Origin: Zhengitettix transpicula
Lineage: Eukaryota; Arthropoda; Insecta; Orthoptera; Tetrigidae
NCBI GenBank assembly: GCA_037074705.1
Contig: CM073595.1
Span: 50,277,639 to 50,341,638, forward strand
Direction: 5' to 3'
DNA length: 64,000 nucleotides
A program made the position numbers and the translations under genes. Positions 17,116 through 28,059 of the stretch are shown here, piece after piece. The notes under the pieces are model-generated. The model saw only the letters and a program-made list of their open reading frames with translations. It ran no database searches and was not told the DNA's origin. Position 1 is the stretch's first letter. Every line of letters begins with the position of its first letter.

Positions 17116-19399
17116 AAGCCGCAATGTAATAAAAAAGTACGCATAATACATAATTACATATTTGGGTTACATTGAAAAAAATAATTTAATGAATTTTCAA
17201 TTAACAATTTTTTAATTGAGATTTTGAACACATTTAATCCTACGGAATGGGCATCGTCGGGCAATCTATCAAACAGATAAATTAAAATCGAATGAAACTA
17301 TTGTTCAGTATTAATTTAATGTTACATTAGGTGTCACAACGTGACAATTAAATCTGGCGGCATAGCTATGGCTGAGGATATTATCGGAATTATCGAAGTT
17401 CATCTTCGTAGTTATCAAGGATTTATAAATAGACTGATTAATCATAGTAAATATATTTAATTAAAGGAATAACGGTCTATATTTGGAACACGCGATTATT
17501 CGCATCGGTTTTTTCTTTCGAATAAGGATTTTTCCAACCTTGCTACCATTCCCACATAAGTGTATACCGTAAGATAGTATACTATAAAAAATGGATTGGT
17601 ATGCAGTAGTATGTCATTGTTTTCCAAACAAAATTTACTTTAAAGTTTGCCCTGATTTGGCTCTTTATAATTGCATAAATTGCCGTTTTGTAATTCTGTT
17701 ATGTATCATTAGCTGCAGCATTTAGTGAGTTCTGGTAAATTATCAAAATACAAGTGTCAACTGTACTTAAATACAGAATATAAGAATTATTTGATCACAG
17801 TTTTTATAATATGATAGTTCGGTTGACACATAAAATGTTATTAGCCAAAGTGTTTTTTTTTATTTTGGTTAGTATTCATGTAAATAATAAACTGTGGGTA
17901 ACTAAATACATAGTGGAAGAGTCTCTCTGCATGCAACTCACGTTCTCTGCTCATGTTACCTGGCGTCCTTGAGTCTGGGCTTAACTTTTCTGCGCTTACA
18001 CATTAAACTTACCAACGTATTTGCATAAAAACAACGGTCCATTGTTAACTTACAGGTTTCTAAACGGGGTCGGTATACGGGACCGTGTGCTCTATTACGT
18101 TGACTCGCCACTATTTCCTTGCAAATTGTAGTACGTTAAGGAAACGACTCACTAGCAATCACGCGACCGCCATATTGAATCTTCCAACTTAGCGCATTGG
18201 TTAGTACGTTTCTGTAGCTTAAATATATTATACGGAAACAAAATGAATAACAAATTTCTTAGTTAATAATTTACACTGTATTAAAGACATTTAAATTGTT
18301 TTCGCAATTCTAAGAACAATGCATATTTTTGCATTTCAATGTCAATGATGCAAATATTGGTGACGATATTAATCGTTTGCTACATTGCTATAATGGAAAA
18401 GTTTGAGGTGGCAGAATCAGGTAGTAAAATCCAATCAAAGGGCACGTGCTACGAATGAGAGCGTAGAAGAACTTAAGCTGTGATTTTAATGTTAAGGAAC
18501 ATTCCGCACTGGAGTACAACATAAACTTGTTACTACATCGTTTTCTTGCACATTTTTTTTAGAAGCTGGTCTTTGCTTGTCTTAATTGAGGTTAATAGAA
18601 TAAGCTGAACTTTAAAAAGCGCGTAATTGATTCAGACAGTAACCGTAAACTAATTTACACTTTATAGGTCCACTCGGTTGGGCCAATCTAGCTGCATTCA
18701 GTTCTAGTGCTCACGTTGTAAGTGAATGTCCTGCGAGTCACGGGATTCTGAGTTCAGATCCAGGCACAGAAAAGGGTAATGACGAACTTTAGAGTGTAAT
18801 CTGTTACCTACAATTTTTTTTTATTCTGGTGTGTTGATATCTAGATGCCTCATCAAAAAGCTATTTTTATTGGTTAGAAAGTGACATAGAAACGGACCTC
18901 TACACGAAGCACTTGAAGTGAACACTTTGTTCTGATGACCTCTTCATGTGGCATGGAAACATTTTCTTTCCCTGATGAGCAACCATCAAATTATTTTACC
19001 ATATGACATCACACTGTTGAAATATTCAAGGTAAGCTAGTCTCTTTCATGTGATTGTTAGAGGATGAACGCGGAGCAGAAAAGAATCGCTATAATATTGT
19101 GTTTACGTTTTCTTTCCTAGTTAGGTTTTCTAGAGAAAGAACATAGCCTAAAGACGATTCTACTATTATGCTATTACTCCCTACGTTTCTAATAGGTGGA
19201 GGATCTTTTTGGGCGATTTAAATTATTGGCCTCCTTAAACATTAAGATGTACGCGATTGACAAAAAAAATTGTATTTTATAATGTATTGTTTTGTTATGT
19301 TCAAATTACAAAATTCCTAGTGTTATGTATACATAGATAGTAAATTAAACTGCACATATTTCACTGGGGAAAAAAATGAAAATATAATACCAAAGTTCG

Positions 19400-19850
19400 A
19401 AGATCGAAACATCAGGAAATTAGTTTACATGCTTCACTCTTTTTTGGCATATGGTATAATTTTCTGGGGTAATTCTTTTACGAAAAAGAAAATTTTTATT
19501 CTTCGAAAAAGGATTGTTAGACTTGTGTTAAGTTTATCCAAGAACAGAAAGAAGGGGTCCTTTTTATGAATAAAGGGCATTATTACTTTTACATGTCAGC
19601 TCATAAATCAATAATTGTATTTCTAATATATAATAGGAATCTATTGACATCCAATTCAGATGTGGACAGTTTTAATACAAGCAAAGAATATCACTTTCAC
19701 GTAGAAAGGAGTCCATTATTATGTTATTACTATATTTAATAAATTCTTAGAAATTATTAAACAGTTAAAAGATAATAAATTAATTTCAAAAATCTTGCTC
19801 AGTCACTACTCTTCGATTAACGAGTTTACAGAATTAAATTTATATGACAT
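19400..19850 (+). mobile_element. Non-LTR retrotransposon (LINE) remnant, end of reverse transcriptase ORF
   Basis: Translated on the plus strand, around 19429-19560 it gives LHSFLAYGIIFWGNSFTKKK and IFILRKRIVRLVLSLSKNRK. A little further on come TSNSDVDSFNTSKEYHFHVE and then SHYSSINEFTELNLYD near 19800-19850. This order (YGIIFWGNS, Q/RKR-IR, NSD-HS-NTR, YS-NEF) is the usual C-terminal layout of CR1/Jockey-group LINE ORF2. Stops and frameshifts between the blocks show it is dead. Confidence 0.75.
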
Positions 19851-20174
19851 AACCATATGTAAAATAATTGATTAATTATAGGGTAGTGTATTATTATAAT
19901 TTCTGTAGAATTAATGAGTAATTCGACCCCTCTGAAGCCCAGATTCTCGATAGGATGTACAGAATACTACCTAATACAAATAACGCAATACGTTACCTTA
20001 GTATAAGTCTGGTACAATATTTAGAACTACTATGAGCATAATAATTGAGCAAGGTGAAGTGATTTCTTTATTAGTTTAAATGAGGTGTATTGTAGTTACG
20101 ATGGTATACAGTAAGAATATATTTGAATAATGTTAGCTGTAAAATATATTGCTTCTCTCATGCATTTAACTGCC

Positions 20175-20225
20175 ACTATATTGATTCGGTGGAACGAATC
20201 ACTGCATTTGAAGTGCTTCATCAGC
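20175..20225 (-). ncRNA. Weak hammerhead-like remnant
   Basis: The minus strand reads CTGATGA, a GCA/TGC-based hairpin, then GATTCGTT where GAAACGTT would be expected. Only the first core element is intact, so this is a tentative relic. Confidence 0.25.
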
Positions 20226-20958
20226 CTGGTCCTAGCCTTTCGGGGGACTATCAGTTAATTGACTAATTGTGCCAGGGACTTCAATTGACCCCGGTCAACG
20301 CCAACGTTCTAACTATTCCGCTGTTGCCGTGGCTAGTCGACGACAAAAGGAAACTATACTACAACTGATGGTTTGCTAATCGGAACCACTGCGTAATCAC
20401 CTTATGTCATAAAAGCTTTGGTAAGAAGGAATGAGTCATGACCACGGGTGACTGAAAATTCCAGCGACCAAGCCCGAACACGTTTAATGTCTTATTACGG
20501 ATTTTCAATCCATCAATTTGTTACCTAAGTCAAGCACAACTCGACGTCCCCAGATCTAATTCAAGTACCGACGGGAATTATAAGAGGGATGTGAAACGTC
20601 GGTAGAGATCGCTGGAATTTGCTCACAGCATGTTTGTTCCAAATGCCAGACCAACCTCAGAAAGTCACATAGAGTTTTTAGAGTAAGTAAAAAATTATAT
20701 GTGGGCGTCCGTCATGTGTCTGTATCAACAACCACCTTCATATACAACCCTCCCCGCCTCCTATATAAATATTAATATACTACCATACAAGCTGACGCTA
20801 CCAGAATTATTATTTTAAAAAATACCCATTACTAACAAAATGAAAATATTACACCTAGGAAGATGTTTCTCAGCAATAAATTGGGGGATATCATGTTCTT
20901 ATCATATGAAACTATAAACAATTGCATGAAAATTGAATCAGATCACGCATTTAAAAAT

Positions 20959-21934
20959 CACCGGGAAACTTCTGGATGGTTTCATTCTAGTTCGAATGTC
21001 CAATGGCACAATTCAAAGATATGCTTCGTATTACAATATTAATAATTGGTTGCTGACACATTGAGAAGTATTTTAAATGTTATAATCAAGCAATGAGTGC
21101 AAATTAAAAATTAATTCATAGATGAAAGAAGATGGAAAATCTTTTGTTTTGTATTATTTGAAAGTGAAGTTCACTACTTGACGATGACAGTTTTCAAAAT
21201 CCTGTCTAAAAGTAATATTTTCATTTTGAATACAGATGACATGCATAGGAATTTTTCAATGATGAATGGTGTTTACCTGGATTGCGTATCTTTGGATTGT
21301 CCATTACTCATTATATTCGTTCATTCCGTGGCTGTTCAAATATTCGTTTAATAGATTAGAATTTTGACTAAATTTTGGAAGATAATTCTTGTGAAGGAAA
21401 GAAAGGTGCAATAGAGAAGCCTTAGTTACGAGGCTACGAGAGGCAGCGGAAGTTTCATATCTCATATTCTGAACAATGGCTTCTATCAGTAGGCCCACGG
21501 GAACTAATTACCAACATTGAGCGGTTATGGTGCCGTGCTGACGGGGATAGAATGAAGTGTTCCTGAACGAACATAATGAGTAATGGACAGTCCAAAGCTA
21601 CGCAAACCAGGTAAAATACCGTCTACACCATTCATCATTGAAAAATTCCTATGCATATCTTCTGTATTGAAATTGAAAATATTACTTGTAGACAGGATTT
21701 TGAAAACTGTTCTTGTCAAGTAGTGAAGTTCACTTGCAAATAATACAAAACAAGAGATTTTGCATCTTCTTTGTGAAATTAATTTTTAATTTGTACTCAT
21801 TTCTTGATGATAACATTTAAAATACTTCTCAATGTGTCAGCAACCAATTATTAATATTGTAATAAGAAGCATATCTTTGAATTGTACCATTGGACATTCC
21901 AAATAGAATGAAACCAGCCGGAAGTTTCCCGGTG
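20959..21934. repeat. Large imperfect palindrome, ~370-bp arms
   Basis: The left arm 20959-21325 begins CACCGGGAAACTTC. The right arm, about 21562-21934, ends GAAGTTTCCCGGTG and is its inverted copy, with an estimated 85-90% identity. Mirrored landmarks include AGTGAAGTTCACTACTTGAC, CAGATGACATGCATAGGAAT and TCCATTACTCATTAT. The spacer is about 236 bp. A hammerhead-bearing segment follows the right arm directly, so the palindrome may be an inverted-repeat Penelope-like insertion. Short frames in the arms have no recognised domain. Confidence 0.75.
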
Positions 21935-21939
21935 AATCT

Positions 21940-22076
21940 GCTCTGTAATATTTTCTCGGGTTTCCAAACCGGGATCAGAATTTGTTACATCAACACCTGA
22001 AGAAGATAGCGACGCCCATCCTCGAAACGTTGTGTAACAAATCCCGAGCCTGGTTGGAAATCCGAGAGAATATTTT
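21940..22076 (+). mobile_element. Penelope-like pLTR fragment with complete hammerhead motif
   Basis: The flanks TATTTTCTCGGGTTTCCAAA and its inverted partner near 22,048-22,075 frame a hammerhead at 21993-22035. Stem I is ACAC/GTGT, core 1 is CTGAAGA (21997-22003), stem II is an imperfect hairpin, and core 2 is GAA followed by the ACGT stem III and T as the cleavage-site base. Penelope-like retroelements are known to carry minimal type I hammerheads with very short stem III in their terminal repeats. Confidence 0.7.
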
Positions 22077-22079
22077 ATA

Positions 22080-23425
22080 GCTAGAAATATTTGTGAATCG
22101 ATTTAAACTGACATTTTGTGTAGCAGTAACAAGTAAATCGTGCATCTGTTGATATTTCTCCAATTTATAACGAGATTTCTTTTCTTTTTTAAAAAATACT
22201 CGAAAATACATAAATTAAATGGAGGCAAAAATGAATCTAGATTTAGAATAAAATTAAATCTGCGTTCATCGTCAAGGCAAACCATTTTAAGGTATGGACC
22301 TAAGCAATTCTAGAAAGACGGCTATTTCCCGTTGATTGCATTCCACTCCAAATTTAACATTCTCTAAGACACCTCCGACAGTCGAAATCCAAGAAATCAA
22401 TATTCCTATTAACTGAATTTGAAACGTGCATTAAACTGGAAGCGTGAAACCTTATCTAAAGTCATATAGGACGAGAGAGGGGGAATATTTCACACATATT
22501 TAGAACTTCCTGTTCACTGACCACAAAACACAGATTATCTTTACGTCACACGAATCATTCTCGTCCTCCTGATACAACTCCCGAGCGAGTGTGTTCCGTG
22601 CTCCAGACAGCATGGAGTGAGTCCTTATCCTATCTCGGTTTCCTTCTTCCTGTAAATATACATTGCACTATTTCTCTCTCTTTCTCTACTTCCCTTTCCC
22701 CCCTTATCGCTCTCTTCCGCTGTAGGGATAACTTGGATTACTCATGATTTTTAAAAATAAAATAATATTTTTTTGTTACTTTATCTTTGAAGATTTTTGC
22801 CGTGGCAATATCGGCTAGATACATTGCGTGACAATGTCACCTTGGCTTGGTTCCACTGTGCAGTGCTGCCAGAATTCTTTTTCGCTCACTACAAGGTTAA
22901 AGTAGAACATAACTTGCTGTCTGAAGACAAATATTTTTTTTTCTATTATCGCATAGCAGTCCTCGTATATCGTATTCGACAAATACACGAAGATTCAAAA
23001 AAATACTTTAAAACTCTGGAAGCATGAGACACACATCATGTGGTAGCAGAACAGTAAAAGCGTGATGAACATAGCCAACCGCGTGAAAATTATTGATATT
23101 AAAGGAGGAGGTTAAATAATTTCCATCTTTTTTTTTTAGAAATATGTATACAGAGATTAGCTTAACCCTCTGGCAATAATTTGCTTTGATAAATATAGAA
23201 AAGAAGGGCAATCTGATAGTATGAAGGATGTAAAGCCTCATATTATTATTAAATATAGTTTATGATTTTTATTAAGCACTTAGCAGTCTGGTGCGATCTC
23301 CGTAAAATTAATTTGCTTTAAGAATGCATATGGTTACAACTTTTCTATTCTATTTATGGAAGAAAAATTTCTGTAGAAAACAAGTTGCGATAAAACTGTT
23401 TTTTTTAAAAAAAAAAATTACCTGC
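22080..23425. other. Intergenic DNA, no gene recognised
   Basis: CpG-rich sequence with a relatively GC-balanced patch at 22,540-22,740. The short open frames here are not supported by any motif. Confidence 0.4.
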
Positions 23426-23428
23426 AAA

Positions 23429-23684
23429 TGAATAAGAAAGATAGCCAATACAGACAAAAAAGGGTAATATAAATACCACACGTTTCTGGGATCCTTGTGC
23501 CTTTCGTCAGGTGCTAAGAAGAGCCTAGAGAAACACAACTGCACCGGTCAGTTGACAACACTCAAAAACTGACCAGTGCAGTTGTGTTTCTCTAGGCTCT
23601 TCTTAGCACCTGACGAAAGGTACAAGGTTGTGTGGTATTTATATTACCCTTTTTTGTCTGTATTGGCTATCTTTCTTATTCATT
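23429..23684 (-). mobile_element. Penelope-like family B palindrome with hammerhead
   Basis: A near-perfect inverted repeat: GAATAAGAAAGATAGCC at the left is mirrored at 23,665-23,681, and GAAACACAACTGCACYGGTC arms meet near 23,560. The minus strand 23476-23513 holds CAC-CTGACGA, a hairpin, then GAAACGT-GTG, a hammerhead whose second U before stem I is missing. The right arm (23,600-23,640) has the same CTGACGA but has lost the GAAAC block. Confidence 0.7.
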
Positions 23685-24889
23685 ATTTTCTATAAGACGT
23701 AAATTATTTTCACCTGCAAATTTGTTAAAAAGATTTTCTTGAAGTGTCCATTCAGTTACTCTGCTCGAAAAATGCGTCATCGTAGTAAGAAATCTGTAAG
23801 TTTCTTTATGTGCCCTGGGCTGTTTTTTTTATAACGACGAAAAATAATACTCCATTCCAAATAAAAGGATATCATTATCAACAAATTGAACATATAAAAT
23901 ATACCTGTTTAATTACCAATCTATAAACTTGGCAGTGATCAGGAATTTCTAACTAAGAATTGCGAGTGTATTTAAACAATGCTATACATCACCTTTGATT
24001 TGACTTCAGATAGTGAATAATAGATACAATAAACAATAGAACCTGACACGCCTTGTAGGACGCTTAGTGTGCGAGCCTTAATATTTAAGGGCCAGGTTGT
24101 ATTCCTAAATTTCACAATTTCTGGCCTCACGTCAACTTCAGGTCATTACTTTTAGTTAGCTGAGCCGTCAAGACCTGGCACGGGAACAGTCGACATGAAT
24201 ATGATTAATGAACAAATAGATTCGCTTCATAGAGGAAGCTCTTTAATTTATATTCCGTGGTGATATCGAAACTGTTTCTTTCGTGTATTTTCGTCCCCAG
24301 TAGCGGAATTGTGGCGTAGAATAAAGCATGAACAGTATCGCGACTCTCCATAGCTATTAAGATAAGACGAGGTTCTATTAACCGAGGAAAGTTACAGAGC
24401 TATTATTGAGCTAAATGTCTAAGAATTCCTTTTAAAGAACACACTACTTGAATCTTGTATTCTGTTACGAAGTACTTGGGGGTCTGTATGTTGTTTTAGT
24501 TTCGCTTTCATATTTACGACGAAAACGACGTCCTATAAAGTCCAGCATTTGAGCAGATGAGACCATCAATCCAAACTGGCGATTACTCTGCATGTACTTT
24601 CAATTTCAAATGTGATGTTGCGCCATCATCCACAGAACTGGTTTTTCACGCCCTGCTCTCTTCTACGAATTATTTTACGCCAATTTCGTAATTAATGAAG
24701 CAGTAGTTTGTAGTATTCAGAAATTCTTACGAGAATCAGTTATTTAAGTCGTACACAATTTATTATATTATATTAGTACAGGCTATTATCCGGCTTTCCA
24801 TTGCCTACATTTTAAAAAGGAATTCTTAGCGAGGGAAAATATTTTGTCAAGTAGAGAAACGGTTAAGATGGAAGAAATAGAAAAATATA

Positions 24890-24947
24890 AAATATCAGGA
24901 AACCAACGTTTCGAACAGAAAACAAACTCTCTGTTCTTCTTAAACCT
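24890..24947 (-). ncRNA. Degenerate hammerhead motif (Penelope-like relic)
   Basis: The minus strand shows stem II GAACAG/CTGTTC (24931-24936 and 24913-24918) followed by GAAACGTTGG (24904-24912 side). The first core reads TTTAAGA instead of CTGAAGA, so it should be inactive. The surrounding sequence probably belongs to a diverged Penelope-like terminal repeat. Confidence 0.5.
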
Positions 24948-25857
24948 CCGTAACCTAAATTTAGGGAAAACCCGACAATAATATCTACCAATGATTCCTG
25001 ACGAGTCATTCCCAACATTTTTTTTACCATGCCCCACCTAAGTGTTTCTAATGCCCCTCGTGTAACATACACATATTTTTTATTTTAAAAAATTGAATTA
25101 TATCCTATGGAAGCCTAATTTCAACTTCTGTATCACGGTTCATCTATAGTAATAATTCTGACCATAAACAAAGTAATAATTTATTTTTCTGAGATCGCAG
25201 AATAAGCTGATCTATAAATCACAAACAATACTCTTGTAATATCTGGGCCGCAGCAGATAGTTGCCGCATAAATAAAATCCAAACTTTCCAAAATAAAGCA
25301 TACATCGTCAACTGTCCTTGGTATTTCCCCTACCACCGAATCCACTCAGACCTGAATATTCCTACAATAGTACAAGTAGCAAAAAAAAGTATTCAGTAGC
25401 AGATCCGTCCTAATCCATTAATTTCTCAAACCACCCACAACCTCCCCACACCAAAAATATGAAGAAGACTTCAAAGTCATAAATGTTTTTTCACGACGAG
25501 AAAATCTTTTAAACAGTAAGTTAACTGATGATTTAAAAAAAATGATCGTAGAACCTATCGCCTATTCGAGCTTCTGTATGAAATTAAGTTCTTAATTCAT
25601 ATAACACTCGGAGTTGGCTCTAGACTACAGTAGACAAGCATAGCGCAGCCATAGCAATACAGAACGTACTATTCCTTCACTAGACATAGTAAACAATACT
25701 CTCAGAGTACATCGTAGTTTATATTACTCCAATCTTTCAAGTGTGATGCTATGGAAAGCACAAAACTTACCAAATGCTTATTTCAAATTGAGATACCAAC
25801 AATTTTTACTTTTGTATAAGTTTAATCATAGCTGGTAGTTAGCTCATTTTCGAATTG

Positions 25858-25883
25858 CCCCCCCTCCCCCCTCCCCCTCCCCC
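25858..25883 (-). repeat. C-rich tract; G-quadruplex motif on minus strand
   Basis: Four C runs of 7, 6, 5 and 5 are separated by single T bases (25858-25864, 25866-25871, 25873-25877, 25879-25883). On the minus strand this is four G runs with one-base loops, the most stable class of predicted G-quadruplex. A second pure C run lies near 26,935-26,944. Confidence 0.85.
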
Positions 25884-26160
25884 GGTGGGACGTGTGCCCC
25901 ACGTTGGGAAACACTTTTTCTAGACCGCTGCTACAAATTTTCAATTTAAAAAATAAAAGGTCTTGTGCCAAGGTCCATCCTTACTATGTTAATTACTTAC
26001 TGCTTGAAGTAACACGGTTTGAATTGTTTAACAACAAATATCACAAAGTACCAGACAGAATCAATTTCTCGTGATAAATTCATTTTTCTGTTCGTTGCCT
26101 AGTTTAGAGATTTCAAACGCAGTAGGTCAAATTCTGGATTCAATTGTATCATTATTCTTG

Positions 26161-26318
26161 TTAGTAAAAGTTTCTCGGGCTTCCAGCCGGGTAAACTCGT
26201 CGATAGCACGCGACGTTTCGATGACATGCAGCGTCATCATATTCTGGCTGCATGTCATCGAAAGGTCGCGTGCTATTGACGAGTTTACCCGGCTGGAAGC
26301 CCGAGAAACTTTTACTAA
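26161..26318. mobile_element. Palindromic Penelope-like terminal repeats, hammerhead relics
   Basis: The outer ends TTAGTAAAAGTTTCTCGGGC are inverted at 26,300-26,318, and GTAAACTCGTCGATAGCACG is inverted at 26,260-26,288. In the left arm the minus strand reads ATGATGA, a hairpin, then GAAACGTCGCG. This is a hammerhead core with its first C-U changed to A-U. The right arm has GAAAGGTCGCG. The structure looks like two terminal repeats head to head with almost nothing between them. Confidence 0.65.
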
Positions 26319-27421
26319 CTACAATTATTCTTGTTGTTGGAACTGAACACGTCGTTTTGGGAAAACAGTAAACCAATTAACACGTCTCATCTGCCGGTCG
26401 ATATTTCTGGATTTGAAACAGAAAAATCCAAAACATTTGTCGTCTCATCTTGATTGGACCAGTACCAGGAAGATCGTATTATATAAATAAATGCATAAAA
26501 TCTGGCTAAGAATTTTTTTTAAAAAAAATTAGCCTCGTTACTTAAGTAACCTACACGGCTCCGGGATCGGTGTGTTTATTTTACTTTATTTATATGAACG
26601 AAACCAACATGAAACAAGGTAAGCAAACCGATGGATCACAGAAATATACGAAGTAAACAGTACCAGATAACATTAAAAAAATTCCTTGTGTATTAGTTGG
26701 TACGTATTGTGCAATTCAAACACTGTCGGTCAAATTTGGAGTTGTGCTTTATATTCGTAAAGGAGCCAAGCGTTTATAAGTAGCAGTTCACAGAATTAAG
26801 GTGGAATATTGAGAAGAAGAATAGTTAAATTGCCGGATTTCGGGATTTAAAAGTAAAAAAATTATAATTATAGAATACACAACTATTTATATATTCACTT
26901 GGAGTGAAATTAAATGCCAATTGATGTTATTACTCCCCCCCCCCAACTTCATATCCTTACACAATTAAATTAATTTTGTAAGTTTCCATAATAAGTAATG
27001 TATATGTATCACTTGCCAGGAGTTCACTTAATTATAGGCAATCATTTGGTCAGTTTCCACCACACGAAACCTCAATTTATTTTTGAAACTTTTTCGTTCT
27101 GTGTGTGAATAAACACACGAAAATTCGCAGGTGTTTGATTCGAATCCTTTTCCGGTCTTTAAGAAATTGAAAATTTCCCCACGATGGTTCTGTAAAATGT
27201 TATAAATATTTTATAGATATATTAAGTAGGAAGCAAGCTACTTACACTTTTCGAGACCGGTTCGTTTATTGTTGCCTTGTATATTTCACACAGCCTTACT
27301 TGTTTTCTCCTGTTTCACAACGTTTCTCAATTCCCAATTTATTTTTCAGAACCCTGAAAAATAAATTCTTGTCTTCGTTTCGAATTAGATAAACTACAGT
27401 GATCTATAAACGATTGTCTTA

Positions 27422-27422
<1 letters not shown>

Positions 27423-27471
<49 letters not shown>
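27423..27471. repeat. (TA)n microsatellite
   Basis: About 24 uninterrupted TA units in intergenic DNA. Confidence 0.97.
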
Positions 27472-27474
<3 letters not shown>

Positions 27475-27879
27475 ATCAAGCCTGATTTGGAAGGTTTTAT
27501 AACAACGATGACGCCTCATTTGAAATTGTATCGGCGTCGTGCAAAGTTAGCAGAGAATCTGTTGCGGTAGCTGGTAAACATGATCCCGACTCCGCAGATA
27601 ACAGCATCTCTCTGCAGCTAACAAGCTTCGCTCCAAAACCAGCGTAAACCTCTCTATTATTTACAGCACAGCCAGAGTACTGCAGTAACAAGTCTTCCTG
27701 CATTATTTATTGCCTCGTGTACCCCGAGTTACCCGGAAGCTGTTTTGAGTTGCGTTCTTAAACCCGTAAAAAAAAAAATATTGCCTTCTAAATGAGAAGT
27801 TGAAACCGAGGATTCTGGTGAGTAACGATAACATTTATGAGGCGAAATGTTGGACGTTGTTAGTTGGAATGTTTACCGT

Positions 27880-27990
27880 TCATCGTGGTTTATTTGGTCC
27901 ACTGACGAAAGCCAAAAAACCTGTCGGCCCGAAACGCTTAGTGGTTCCATGTCATTTATGGTGTTTTGGAGTACTCAAATATTCCGTGAA
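27880..27990 (+). mobile_element. Penelope-like fragment with hammerhead core
   Basis: CTGACGA at 27902-27908 is followed by a GCC/GGC hairpin and GAAACGC at 27931-27937. A CCA/TGG pairing around the core could form part of stem I. The element's other parts are not recognisable, and its boundaries are approximate. Confidence 0.5.
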
Positions 27991-28059
27991 GATGATAAAT
28001 TTATATTCGTTTAGCTACTACCGTATTTTGGTTATGGTGTCTACTTCCTTTCATTGAAT

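Noticed and set aside
18660..18780. Possible tRNA-derived SINE (GTTCAGATCC box B-like)
   Set aside because: No matching A box or clover-leaf arms at the right spacing.
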